A stretch of DNA of 62,957 bases from CAADGY01 sp900696665 (GTDB lineage Bacteria; Acidobacteriota; Terriglobia; Bryobacterales; Bryobacteraceae): the NCBI GenBank assembly GCA_035063885.1, contig JAPSFM010000020.1:1-62957 (forward strand), given 5' to 3'. The position numbers and the translations under genes were made by a program. The first letter of the stretch is position 1; each line of letters begins with the position of its first letter. This document shows positions 36,047 to 44,775 of this stretch, piece after piece. The notes below the pieces were generated by a model. That model saw nothing but the letters and a program-made list of their open reading frames with translations, was not told where the DNA came from and did not search any database.

Positions 36047-36595
36047 TCACAGGTCTAGCCCCGCTTCCGTCTCGCCATCCTCCATATTTTCGAGTTCGCC
36101 AGCTTCCGCGGCGTAGCGTTGCAGGACCCGGATCGAAGCGCCCGAGCTGAAACCGGCGAGGCGCAGCTTCCGGTAAGCGGATGCCAGGCGCATGGGATCC
36201 TTCAGGTAGGAAGAGAGCTCGATTTTCCGGAATTTCCGCGCCAGAAAAGCTGCCACCAGGGCCTCTTCCTCAGTATCCTTGTACACGTTCTCGACCGATT
36301 CGGCGGCAATCGCAGGATCCACACGCCGCTGCCGCAAATCCCGCAGCACCCGGGCTTTTCCGAAACCGCGGTTCTCCAGGCGCGATGCGGCGAAGCCGGC
36401 GGCGAATGCGCGATCGTTCAGGTAACCGTACTCCTTCAGCCGGGCAAGCACAGGAGCTACATCCTCTTCCCTTTCCGCTTTGCGCCGCAGTCTCAGCCGC
36501 AATTCGCCGCTGGAGAGAGATCGCGCGTGCAACAGCCTCAGCCCGTATTCCAGTAACTGCTCCGAGCCGAGAAGCTTAGGTCGCCGTTTGGCCAT
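36047..36595 (-). CDS. recX: Regulatory protein RecX
   Basis: The 182-residue helical, basic protein contains ALRLLHARSLSSGELRLRLRRK-type repeats (here YGLRLLHARSLSSGELRLRL) and KEYGYLNDRAFAAGFAASRL followed by GFGKARVLRDLRQRRV, the three-helix repeats of RecX, which restrains RecA filaments. The ATG at 36595 (MAKRRPKLLG) is taken; a start three codons upstream is also possible. It is not next to recA here. It is convergent with the FAH gene, three bases apart. Confidence 0.88.
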   Translation of the reverse strand: MAKRRPKLLGSEQLLEYGLRLLHARSLSSGELRLRLRRKAEREEDVAPVLARLKEYGYLNDRAFAAGFAASRLENRGFGKARVLRDLRQRRVDPAIAAESVENVYKDTEEEALVAAFLARKFRKIELSSYLKDPMRLASAYRKLRLAGFSSGASIRVLQRYAAEAGELENMEDGETEAGLDL

Positions 36596-36900
36596 GCTTC
36601 TCAATTATCATCCCCGCGCGCGAAGCGTACACAATGGAGGCGGCGGACAGTTTTTCGAGCACCGGCCGCAAATATCTGCAACCGTTTGCGAGCGGTCACC
36701 TGAAGCTTTGCTCCACCGGCTGTGTTCCAGCCCGGTGGTGGTTCTTCTCCACAATATCCCCAATCACTTGCTTCACGTGTGTGGTCTCTGGACTCCGGAA
36801 AGCATCTCGCTGCCCGCATCTGCCGGAACCAGGTTGTTCCTGTCACAAATACCGCGGTGCTCCGTCTCTCCAAACGATGTTGTTACACTAATAGAAAGCC
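36596..36900. other. Intergenic region, 305 bases
   Basis: Several overlapping frames exist, but none has a family motif or a convincing start. Near the right end, TGTTACACT (36881-36889) is an extended -10-like box whose start point would lie a few bases before the ATG at 36901, in keeping with a near-leaderless message. I see no repeat or strong hairpin. Confidence 0.4.
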
Positions 36901-37320
36901 ATGTCCCGAAAACAGAAGCCGCCGAAGCAACCGGTGCCTCCGCTGGGTGTGTGGGCTCCCGTCGTGGCGCTTGCCTGGGTGATTCCAGGGGGCGGTCATC
37001 TGTACCTGAAGCGGAACGCCAGAGGAGTAATTCTGATGGCTTCGGTGCTCGTCACCTTTGTAGCCGGGCTCCTGATGCGCGGAATGCTCTTCCAGCCGGA
37101 GACCGGTGATCTGTTGACCACCATTATTTATACAGGCGGGTTCATCGGCAATCTTGCCGCCGGCCTACCGTACTTTCTGACCGTTTGGCTGGGGTATGCC
37201 CAGCCCGATGTAGCGGGCATGGTGCACGACTACGGTACGAAGTTTTTAGTCGCCGCCGGGCTCATGAACGTTCTCGCAATGGTGGACGCATTCGAGATCG
37301 CCGCAGGCAGGAAGGACTGA
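36901..37320 (+). CDS. DUF6677-type membrane protein
   Basis: The 139-residue protein has a proline-rich start (KPPKQPVPPLGVW) followed by four hydrophobic segments: VVALAWVIPGGGHLYLKR, VILMASVLVTFVAGLLMRG, GFIGNLAAGLPYFLTVWLG, and FLVAAGLMNVLAMVDAFEIA. The GGGHLYLKRNARG motif resembles TM2-like and DUF6677 proteins of acidobacteria. The function is unknown. It is coupled to the next tiny gene (ATGA-type overlap), so the two products probably act together in the membrane. Confidence 0.75.
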   Translation: MSRKQKPPKQPVPPLGVWAPVVALAWVIPGGGHLYLKRNARGVILMASVLVTFVAGLLMRGMLFQPETGDLLTTIIYTGGFIGNLAAGLPYFLTVWLGYAQPDVAGMVHDYGTKFLVAAGLMNVLAMVDAFEIAAGRKD

Positions 37321-37502
37321 TGAAAGTTAACTTATCCCACTTCGAAGCAGCCCTCCTGCTGGCGCTGTTGTCGTCTGTTGTTTTGGGAGTTGTTACAAAG
37401 AAGACCGATTCCGAGCGCCTGCGCTACGGCCTGCGCTGCTTCGGTTACTTCATGCTCGCGCTGTTCGGCATTGGCTGGGTGATGTATCTCGGCCACGGTT
37501 AG
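37320..37502 (+). CDS. Small two-helix membrane protein paired with the DUF6677-type protein
   Basis: The 60-residue protein starts at an ATG that overlaps the previous stop. It has two hydrophobic helices (FEAALLLALLSSVVLGVVT and YFMLALFGIGWVMYLG) joined by a charged loop (KKTDSERLRYGLRC). It is too small for family recognition, but clean translation coupling and strong membrane character support a real gene. Confidence 0.7.
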   Translation: MKVNLSHFEAALLLALLSSVVLGVVTKKTDSERLRYGLRCFGYFMLALFGIGWVMYLGHG

Positions 37503-37557
37503 GTTGTTGATTTCGTCCGGGTGTCAGGATGTCCGCCGATGTCCCCCGGCTGTCCAC

Positions 37558-37584
37558 TGGACATCGCCGCCGGTGTGGTATGCT
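37558..37584 (+). promoter_or_regulatory. Likely rpsO promoter
   Basis: An extended -10 box TGGTATGCT (37576-37584) is preceded by TGGACA (37558-37563), spaced 15 bp from TATGCT. It lies about 50 bases before the rpsO start. The spacing is shorter than ideal, but the extended -10 compensates. Confidence 0.45.
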
Positions 37585-37633
37585 ATTTCTGTACAGATAC
37601 AGATTAAGGCAAGACAAGGAGTATCCACTCTAG

Positions 37634-37903
37634 ATGGCATTGGCGGCTGACGTCAAATCTGAAGTTATCTCTACCCACGCACGGCATGAAAAGGACACGG
37701 GCTCTACAGAAGTCCAAGTGGCCATCTTGAGCCAGCGCATCTTGCAGCTAACGGATCATTTCAAGGATCACAAACAGGATTTTCATTCCCGCAAGGGCCT
37801 GCTCACGATGGTGGCCCAACGGCGCCGCCTGTTGGACTATCTCAAGAGCCGCAGTCCCAAGAGATACCAGGATTTGATTCAGAAGTTAGGTCTCCGTCGC
37901 TAG
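37634..37903 (+). CDS. rpsO: 30S ribosomal protein S15
   Basis: The 89-residue protein contains HARHEKDTGSTEVQVAILSQRI, LTDHFKDHKQDFHSRKGLLTMVAQRRRLLDYL and YQDLIQKLGLRR, the complete S15 pattern at its standard length. It binds 16S rRNA in the platform of the small subunit. It precedes pnp, the classic rpsO-pnp order. Confidence 0.97.
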   Translation: MALAADVKSEVISTHARHEKDTGSTEVQVAILSQRILQLTDHFKDHKQDFHSRKGLLTMVAQRRRLLDYLKSRSPKRYQDLIQKLGLRR

Positions 37904-38081
37904 AGGGGTTCTCAGGTGCGAGCGGGCAACAGGCCCTTCGCTGTCCAACCACTTCTGTCTGTTCGGGAAGCATTGGACATCGCCCTCGTTGAAAACTCGC
38001 AAAGTGATGCCGCTCCGATGAGTGGCTCCGGTCCGGTTCGGGCTACCCTCCAAGTATCCACTCCAGTCTCCTTGATACGCC

Positions 38082-38101
38082 GGCCGGACCGGTTTCCGGC
38101 C
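38082..38101 (+). promoter_or_regulatory. Leader hairpin before pnp
   Basis: GGCCGGA (38082-38088) and TCCGGCC (38095-38101) form a perfect 7-bp stem with a six-base loop, ending a few bases before the AAGGA ribosome-binding site of pnp. In enterobacteria the pnp leader is a processed hairpin used for autoregulation. A similar role is possible here but not shown. The rest of the 215-base rpsO-pnp spacer shows no gene. Confidence 0.5.
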
Positions 38102-38118
38102 GCCAAAAGGAATTCCAG

Positions 38119-40218
38119 ATGACACATACAGTTGAAATCGATATCGAGGGTCGCGTTATCACCCTTGAAACCGGCAAGATCGCCAAACAGGCGAACGGAT
38201 CCGTGATTGTCCGATCCGGAGAGTCCGTCGTCCTTGCAACGGCGTGTTCGGAGGAACAGCCCAAACCGGGCGTAGGCTTCTTTCCGCTCACCGTCGATTA
38301 CCGTGAGTATACATACGCCGCGGGCCGGTTCCCCGGCGGATTCATCAAACGCGAGGGGCGCCCCTCGGAAAAAGAAATCCTGACCAGCAGACTGATCGAC
38401 AGGCCGATTCGTCCCCTCTTTCCAGAGGGCTATTCGCATGAGACCCAGGTGATCGGAATGGTGTTGTCGGCTGATCCCGATCGGGATCCTTCAACCCTTG
38501 CCATGGTGGGCGCCGCTGCCGCGCTGGCTATCTCCGATATTCCGTTCCATCGTATTCTTGCAGCGGTGCGCGTCGGTCTGGTGAATGGGAAGCTGATTGC
38601 TAACCCCAGTTACGACGAAACGCGCGAGTCGACAGCGAATATTACGGTTGCCGCCACCGAGGATGGAATCGTGATGATCGAGGCTGGCGCGTTGCAGGTT
38701 TCAGAAGAAGAAGTACTCCGGGCCATTGAGTTTGGACACGAATGCTGCAAGAAGATTTGCGCGGGGATTCACGAACTCGTCGCGAAGGCAGGCAAACCCA
38801 AGCGCGAATTCACTCCCGTAGCCACCAACGAAGAGTTGTTGAGGCAGATCTCGGACCTGGTGCGTGAAGACTTAAGTGACGCTTTGAACGCGCAGAAGTA
38901 TGGCAAAATCGACAGCTATCATCGCATCGACGCTCTGCGAATCAAAGCGGTGGAAAGCCAGCCGCTGGAGAACCAGCCCGAAGCGGGCCGGCACTTCGAC
39001 ATACTGAAAGAGCGGATCTTCCGTGATGAAATGCTTGACCTGCGCCAGAGGCCGGACCGGCGCGCCTTCGATGAAGTCCGGCCCATCTGGTGCGAAGTAG
39101 GCATTCTGCCGCGTGTTCACGGGTCGGCAATTTTCACCCGGGGAGAGACGCAGGCGCTGGTCACCGTTACGCTGGGCACGAAAGAAGATCAGCAGCGGAT
39201 CGAGCTGCTGGATCCCACGGATACCGCGAAGCGCTTCATGCTGCACTACAATTTCCCGCCGTTCAGCGTCGGAGAAGTTGGCTTCATGCGCGGCCCGGGC
39301 CGCCGTGAGATAGGCCATGGCGCACTGGCGGAGCGCGCTCTCACGCCGGTCATACCGGACGAGAAAGACTTCCCCTACACGCTGCGCATTGTCAGCGACA
39401 TTCTGGAGTCGAACGGTTCGAGCTCCATGGCCAGCGTAGCGGGCGGCACCTTGGCGCTGATGGATGCGGGTGTGCCGATTGCCGCGCCCGTTGCCGGCAT
39501 CGCCATGGGTCTTGTGCTGGAAGGCGAAAAATACGCCATTCTCACGGATATTGCCGGAGCCGAGGACCACTACGGCGACATGGATTTCAAAGTGGCCGGC
39601 ACGCGCAGTGGGATCACCGCGTTACAGATGGACATCAAGGTTCCGAATGTGACGACGGCGCTTCTGAAAGAGGCGATGGAACAGGCGCGCCGGGGCAGGC
39701 TGCATGTCCTCGACCGTATGCTTGAAACGATCGATACGCCGCGCTCCGCCATGTCACGCTATGCACCCAGAATTTACACTCTGACCATCCCCACCGACAA
39801 AATCCGAGAGTTGATCGGTCCCGGCGGCAAGGTTATCCGCGGTATTGTGGAGCAGACCGGAGCCAAGATCGACGTCGAGGACGACGGCACCGTGAATATT
39901 TTCGCCGCCGATGAAGTCTCGGCTAACCAGGCCATCCAGATGGTTACCGATATTGCCGCCGTTGCCGAAGTGGGCAAAACATACCTGGGCAAGGTTGTCC
40001 GCCTGGTCGATTTCGGAGCGTTCGTCGAGATCTTCCCCGGTACGGACGGACTGCTGCACATCAGCGAAATTTCCGAAAATCGCATCAAGAACGTTCGCGA
40101 CGAGTTGAAGGAAGGCGACCAGATTCTGGTTAAAGTGCTCGCGCTCGAAGGAAACAAAATCAAGCTCAGCCGTAAGGCTGTGCTGCGCGAACAGCGGGAT
40201 AAACTCAAGAAGGCCTGA
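38119..40218 (+). CDS. pnp: Polyribonucleotide nucleotidyltransferase (PNPase)
   Basis: The 699-residue protein has two RNase PH domains (GESVVLATACSEE, then EGYSHETQVIGMVLSADPDRDPS; the second with RGETQALVTVTLGT and DAGVPIAAPVAGIAMGLV), a KH domain (IRELIGPGGKVIRGIVEQTG) and a C-terminal S1 domain (LGKVVRLVDFGAFVEIFPGTDGLLHISEI). It degrades RNA 3' to 5' using phosphate, alone or in a degradosome. Length and domain order are standard. It follows rpsO. Confidence 0.97.
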   Translation: MTHTVEIDIEGRVITLETGKIAKQANGSVIVRSGESVVLATACSEEQPKPGVGFFPLTVDYREYTYAAGRFPGGFIKREGRPSEKEILTSRLIDRPIRPLFPEGYSHETQVIGMVLSADPDRDPSTLAMVGAAAALAISDIPFHRILAAVRVGLVNGKLIANPSYDETRESTANITVAATEDGIVMIEAGALQVSEEEVLRAIEFGHECCKKICAGIHELVAKAGKPKREFTPVATNEELLRQISDLVREDLSDALNAQKYGKIDSYHRIDALRIKAVESQPLENQPEAGRHFDILKERIFRDEMLDLRQRPDRRAFDEVRPIWCEVGILPRVHGSAIFTRGETQALVTVTLGTKEDQQRIELLDPTDTAKRFMLHYNFPPFSVGEVGFMRGPGRREIGHGALAERALTPVIPDEKDFPYTLRIVSDILESNGSSSMASVAGGTLALMDAGVPIAAPVAGIAMGLVLEGEKYAILTDIAGAEDHYGDMDFKVAGTRSGITALQMDIKVPNVTTALLKEAMEQARRGRLHVLDRMLETIDTPRSAMSRYAPRIYTLTIPTDKIRELIGPGGKVIRGIVEQTGAKIDVEDDGTVNIFAADEVSANQAIQMVTDIAAVAEVGKTYLGKVVRLVDFGAFVEIFPGTDGLLHISEISENRIKNVRDELKEGDQILVKVLALEGNKIKLSRKAVLREQRDKLKKA

Positions 40219-40222
40219 CGGT

Positions 40223-41302
40223 TTAGCGCCGCACGATTCTGACGCGATGGTTCTCACTGTCGCCGATGTAAAGTGTGCCGGCGCGGTCGACGAAAACGCC
40301 ATGTGGCCGCGCGAGGTTGCACTCGCGCGGATTCCCATCGGGTCCGTCTCCCTTCCTGCCCGTTCCTGCTACCGTTGAAATCCTTCCGGTCTTCAGGTCG
40401 ATCCGGCGGATCGTATGGCTTTCGGTATCGGCGATATACAATGCCCGATCGTTGCCGTAGGCAATTCCCTTTGGGCCGGCGAGTTTCGCTTTTACCGCGG
40501 GGCCGCCGTCGCCCGAATATCCCACCTCTCCATTGCCCGCGATATGGTGAATGCGGCCGGTCCGGGCGTCGATTCGATACACCGCGTTTCCTTCCCGCAG
40601 TGCGATAAAGAGACTGCCATCCGGGCCGAAATCTATGGCTCGCGGACCGTTGAGGGGCGCAGTCGCTGCCATGGCCCCTTCGGGAGTGGGCTTTTTCTCG
40701 CCCGTGCCGGCAAAGGTCTCAATGATGCCCATTTTCAGATTTACACGGCGGATCCGATGATTTCCGATATCGCAGATCAGAAGTCTGCCTTGCCGGTCGA
40801 ACGCGATACTGTGCGGATTTCGGAGCTGGGCCTTCTTGGCAGGTCCGCCGTCGCCGCTGAATCCCGGCGTGCCGGTTCCAGCGACGGTGCTGATTTTCCG
40901 TGTCCGCGCATCGACACGGCGGACCAGATGGTTGCGCATCTCGACGAAGTACATGTTGCCCGCCGAATCGAATCGCACTTCGTAGGGTTGGTGGAGCGAT
41001 GCCTCTCTCGCAGGCCCGCCATCGCCTGAATATCCGGGCCGGAGACTCCCGGCGACGGTGGAAATCGTCCCGGACTTCAGATCGAGCCTTCGAATACAGT
41101 GATTGTCGATTTCGCAGAAGTATAGAGCGCCATCGGGACCGATCGTGAGGCCGTACGGGTTATTGATATCCGCTTCCACACCCGGACCGCCGTCACCGGA
41201 GTATCCGGGCGAACCTGTTCCCGCAATGGTCTTGATCCGGTCCGCGGCCACCAGACCCGGTAAGGCCATCATTACGACAATACGGATAAACCAATGTGCC
41301 AT
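40223..41302 (-). CDS. Exported NHL-repeat beta-propeller protein
   Basis: The 359-residue protein has a signal peptide (HWFIRIVVMMALPGLVAA) and six NHL-type repeats of about 55 residues, each with a form of AGTGxxGxSGDGGPA, a LYIADxxNHxIRRxD stretch and TGxISTVAG. It should fold as a propeller outside the cytoplasm, probably for binding proteins or glycans. Such proteins are abundant in acidobacteria and have no known reaction. The ATG at 41302 has a GAGG box; a start five codons upstream is possible. It is convergent with pnp. Confidence 0.85.
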   Translation of the reverse strand: MAHWFIRIVVMMALPGLVAADRIKTIAGTGSPGYSGDGGPGVEADINNPYGLTIGPDGALYFCEIDNHCIRRLDLKSGTISTVAGSLRPGYSGDGGPAREASLHQPYEVRFDSAGNMYFVEMRNHLVRRVDARTRKISTVAGTGTPGFSGDGGPAKKAQLRNPHSIAFDRQGRLLICDIGNHRIRRVNLKMGIIETFAGTGEKKPTPEGAMAATAPLNGPRAIDFGPDGSLFIALREGNAVYRIDARTGRIHHIAGNGEVGYSGDGGPAVKAKLAGPKGIAYGNDRALYIADTESHTIRRIDLKTGRISTVAGTGRKGDGPDGNPRECNLARPHGVFVDRAGTLYIGDSENHRVRIVRR

Positions 41303-41325
41303 TTCGGCCCTCTTCACAGGGAAGT

Positions 41326-42159
41326 CTAGCAGAGCGGCGCGACGGCTCTCATCACATCGGACACGTCAACGGCTTCTATCGCCTCCCCTGGTGTCTTCGT
41401 CTTGACGATTTGCACACACTCCCCTCTCGGCGCCCAAACACGCGGGTCGGTCGGTCCGAAAATGACAACGGACGGTGTTCCGGCCGCCGCGGCCAGGTGT
41501 GAGATTCCTGAATCGTTGCCGATGAATAATCTCGCCGACGCCAGCCAGCAGGCAAGCTCGTAGAGATTGTCGAAGCGTACGGCGCTGTCAAGAGGTTCAT
41601 CGCGTCCGGCACACCACAGGACAGGCATTCGCTGCCCGAGCCAATCCGCCAGCATCCGGAACCGGTCGAGAGGCCAGTTCTTTCGTGTGCTGCCGGAGAA
41701 CGGGTGAATCACCGCGAAGTTGCCGGGCGTTCGCGGACAGTGAATCCGGGGGACTCGCACGGCCGCGTTACACGCACGAATCGATGCCGCTTGCTCGAGA
41801 TAGTAGTCCACGGCGTGGCACGCAGCTCCCAACGGCGGGAGTGCTGGAAAAAATCGAAACGGCAGTCCCGCCTCCAACATCGCTGAGCGGAATTCCGGGC
41901 GGTTTGTGCCATACCACGAGACAATGGAATCAAACCCGGCGAGCGTTTCAAACAGCGATGGTGGCGGCTCAACACCTTCGAGACCGGCCAGGTCCAGTCC
42001 GGTCGAAGCAATAGACCGAGCCCTGTCGAATGCGCCGGAAAGCGGAACATTCCGGTCCGCGCACCATACTTCCGAATACTCGGTGCGCAGGCATTCAAGA
42101 GCCGGGAGCGAGACAATAAAGTCTCCAATGGCGCCGGGTCGTACCAGAAGAGTTTTCAC
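41326..42159 (-). CDS. Glycosyltransferase family 9 (heptosyltransferase-like)
   Basis: The 277-residue protein begins (as GTG) MKTLLVRPGAIGDFIVSLPALECLR, the GT9 nucleotide-sugar start, and ends with SARLFIGNDSGISHLAAAAGTPSVVIFGPTDPRVW, the family's C-terminal signature. NFAVIHPFSGSTRKNWPLDRF is the middle block. It probably adds a heptose-like sugar to lipopolysaccharide core. It is somewhat shorter than E. coli WaaC/F (about 320-350). The GTG at 42159 is chosen over a long upstream frame. It diverges from the amidohydrolase pair. Confidence 0.88.
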   Translation of the reverse strand: MKTLLVRPGAIGDFIVSLPALECLRTEYSEVWCADRNVPLSGAFDRARSIASTGLDLAGLEGVEPPPSLFETLAGFDSIVSWYGTNRPEFRSAMLEAGLPFRFFPALPPLGAACHAVDYYLEQAASIRACNAAVRVPRIHCPRTPGNFAVIHPFSGSTRKNWPLDRFRMLADWLGQRMPVLWCAGRDEPLDSAVRFDNLYELACWLASARLFIGNDSGISHLAAAAGTPSVVIFGPTDPRVWAPRGECVQIVKTKTPGEAIEAVDVSDVMRAVAPLC

Positions 42160-42220
42160 AAGCTGGCAACACGCAGTATACTTGCCGGAAGCTCCCGCCC
42201 GCGGGGCGAAAAGGAAAAAG

Positions 42221-43447
42221 ATGAGGCTGGGAATTCTTGCGCTCGCGCTGAGCGCCTGCCTGTACGGGCAATCCAAGTACGATCTGCTGTTGAAAGGCGG
42301 CCATGTCATCGACCCCGCCAACAAGCGCGACGGCATCATGGACGTGGCGGTGAAGGGGAACACTATTGCCCGCGTGGCGTCCTCGATTCCCGCTGTTGAA
42401 GCCATCAAAGTGCTCGATGTTTCCGGGCTGTATGTGACGCCGGGGTTGATTGATCTACATGCCCACGTTTACGGGTACTCCGGGTCTATTTTCCCGGACG
42501 ATTCCGCTCTGATCGCCGGCACCACTACGGTGGTCGATGCGGGCGGAGCCGGATGGCGCACCTTCGACGATTTCTATGAAAAAACTATCCGGCCATCCAG
42601 AACACGCGTGCTCGCATTTCTGAATATCGTCGGGCGCGGCATGCTGGGCGGCGATGTGGAGAGCAATACCGGCGACATGGATCCCGAACGCACGGCCGCT
42701 AAAATCCGGGAGCGCCGCGACTACATCGTGGGAATCAAGACGGCGCATTTCGCCCTGCCCGGATGGACCGCGATTGACCGCGCCGTAAAAGCCGGCGAAC
42801 TTTCCGGCACGCCCGTCATGGTGGACGACAAGATCCTGACCGGCGCCGAAAGAGATACCCGCACGAAGCTGCTGGAGAAGCTGCGCCCCGGCGACATGCA
42901 CACGCACATGTACAACGATCGGCAATTGGAGCTGGTTGACCGCTTTACCGGCCGTGTTCAACCTTACATTCTCGAGGCCCGAAAGAAAGGTGTACTTTTC
43001 GATCTGGGGCACGGTGCGGGCAGCTTTCTCTGGCCCGTTGCCGTGAAGGCGATGCGGCAGGGCTTCGCGCCCGATACCATCAGCACCGACCTGCATTCGT
43101 CGAGCATCATGATTCCTGAATCCGACATGCCGAACTGCATCTCGAAGCTGATGAACCTTGGCATGACGCTTCAGGAAGGCATCGCGAAGTCGACCATCAG
43201 ACCGGCGGAAGCAATCCGCCGCTACCCCGAATTGGGCACGCTGGGCGAAGGACGCGTCGCCGATATCTCTGTTTTCGAACTCCGGAGCGGCGTGTTTGCC
43301 TTCAAGGATGCCTGGCACAAGAAAATGCTGGGTAACAAGAAGCTCGAGGCCGTGGCCACTATTCGCGACGGAAAGCTGGTCTACGACCGCAAGGGCCTGG
43401 GCTTTCCAGAATGGACCAGTGCGGGAGATTACGGGGTGATTCCATGA
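42221..43447 (+). CDS. Exported metallo-amidohydrolase (first of a tandem pair)
   Basis: The 408-residue protein has a short signal (LGILALALSACLYG) and then an amidohydrolase TIM barrel: HxH in GLIDLHAHVYG, the likely carboxylated lysine in IVGIKTAHF, histidines in GDMHTHMYND and LGHGAGSF, and the final Asp in STDLHSSS. The family includes deacetylases and imide or cyclic amide hydrolases. The exported form is unusual, since most are cytoplasmic. AAGGA precedes the ATG at 42221. The stop overlaps the start of the next, similar gene. Confidence 0.87.
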   Translation: MRLGILALALSACLYGQSKYDLLLKGGHVIDPANKRDGIMDVAVKGNTIARVASSIPAVEAIKVLDVSGLYVTPGLIDLHAHVYGYSGSIFPDDSALIAGTTTVVDAGGAGWRTFDDFYEKTIRPSRTRVLAFLNIVGRGMLGGDVESNTGDMDPERTAAKIRERRDYIVGIKTAHFALPGWTAIDRAVKAGELSGTPVMVDDKILTGAERDTRTKLLEKLRPGDMHTHMYNDRQLELVDRFTGRVQPYILEARKKGVLFDLGHGAGSFLWPVAVKAMRQGFAPDTISTDLHSSSIMIPESDMPNCISKLMNLGMTLQEGIAKSTIRPAEAIRRYPELGTLGEGRVADISVFELRSGVFAFKDAWHKKMLGNKKLEAVATIRDGKLVYDRKGLGFPEWTSAGDYGVIP

Positions 43448-44667
43448 GGGCCCGTGCGATTCTGATGGCCGCGCTAGTTTCCGTGCCCGCCGCGGCACAA
43501 CCCATCTACGATCTGTTGCTCAAGAGCGGGCATGTCATCGACCCGGCGAATGGCCGCAACGGACGCTTCGACATTGCCATTACCGGAGACCGCATTGCCG
43601 CCATCGGGAATTCGCTTCCCGCCTCGCACGCGCGACTGGTGGTCGAGCTGAGCGAGTACTACGTCACGCCGGGGCTCATCGACATCCACGCTCATTTCGA
43701 TGCCCAGGGAGCGTGGCTGAACCTCAACCCCGACCACAACACTCTTCGAAACGGTGTTACCACCGCGGTAGACGCGGGCAGTTCGGGTTGGAAGAACTTC
43801 GAAGCGTTCAAGAGCGCAGTCATCGGCCATGCGAAGGTGCGGCTGCTCGCGTTCCTTAATATCGTCGGCGCGGGAATGTATGGCTCGAAGGTGGAAAACG
43901 ATGTGGCGGAGATGGATCCCGTGGCGGCCGCGCGCATGGTGAAGAAGTATCCGGAACTGATCGTCGGCATCAAGACCGCGCATTTTCAGCCCGCGACGTG
44001 GGACGCCGTGGACCGGGCGGTGAAGGCGGGGGAACTCAGTGGAACGCCCGTGATGGTGGACTTTCACCCGAAGCCCGGCCGAGGCTATGAAGAGCTGATC
44101 CTGAAGCACATGAGGCCGGGCGATATCCACACGCACTTCTTGGGACGCCTTACACCACAACTCGACGGTTCAAAAAAGGTGCAGCCGTACATGTGGCAGG
44201 CGCGAAAACGCGGTGTGCTGTTCGACGTCGGGCATGGTTCGGGCAGCTTCTGGTTCCGCATCGCTGCGCCTGCTTTGAAGCAGGGCTTCCTTCCCGATAC
44301 GATCTCCACCGACATCCACAAAGACAGCATTATGCTGTCGCGAGCCACCATGCCGAATGTTATGTCGAAGCTCCTCAATCTCGGCGCCACTTTGGAGCAA
44401 GTGGTGGAGAGAAGCACTATCCGGCCGGCGAAGGCCATTCGCAGGCCGGAACTCGGAGCGTTGAGGGAAGGGGCAGTCGCCGACATCGCGGTCTTCTCGC
44501 TCGATCGGGGGCGTTTCGAATTTCTCGATTCCGGGCGCGGAAAGCTGACCGGTGATAAGAACCTGCGCTGCGTCCTGACAATCCGCGAGGGAACCGTGGT
44601 GTGGGATTCCGAAGGACTGAGCCTGACCGACTGGAGCGATGCCGGCCCATACAGTAACTATAAGTAA
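43444..44667 (+). CDS. Exported metallo-amidohydrolase (second of the pair)
   Basis: The 407-residue protein is a paralogue of the preceding product, with the same motif order: GLIDIHAHFDAQG, IVGIKTAHF, GDIHTHFLG, VGHGSGSF, and STDIHKDS. The signal is MRARAILMAALVSVPAAAQ. Sequence is similar along the whole length but clearly diverged, which suggests an old tandem duplication with different substrates. It overlaps the first gene by four bases (ATGA), so both are made together. Confidence 0.87.
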   Translation: MRARAILMAALVSVPAAAQPIYDLLLKSGHVIDPANGRNGRFDIAITGDRIAAIGNSLPASHARLVVELSEYYVTPGLIDIHAHFDAQGAWLNLNPDHNTLRNGVTTAVDAGSSGWKNFEAFKSAVIGHAKVRLLAFLNIVGAGMYGSKVENDVAEMDPVAAARMVKKYPELIVGIKTAHFQPATWDAVDRAVKAGELSGTPVMVDFHPKPGRGYEELILKHMRPGDIHTHFLGRLTPQLDGSKKVQPYMWQARKRGVLFDVGHGSGSFWFRIAAPALKQGFLPDTISTDIHKDSIMLSRATMPNVMSKLLNLGATLEQVVERSTIRPAKAIRRPELGALREGAVADIAVFSLDRGRFEFLDSGRGKLTGDKNLRCVLTIREGTVVWDSEGLSLTDWSDAGPYSNYK

Positions 44668-44775
44668 CGATGAGCGCCCGCTCCTTCACGGCAGTATACT
44701 GACATCAACACCGGAAATTGCTGGCCGTGCGATACCCGGACAGCAAATTGTTCGGGTGTGGGCTGCAAGGCGGGT

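Noticed and set aside
36480..37109. 209-residue plus-strand frame crossing the 36596-36900 gap
   Set aside because: It overlaps recX antisense and the DUF6677-type gene out of frame, and has no motif.
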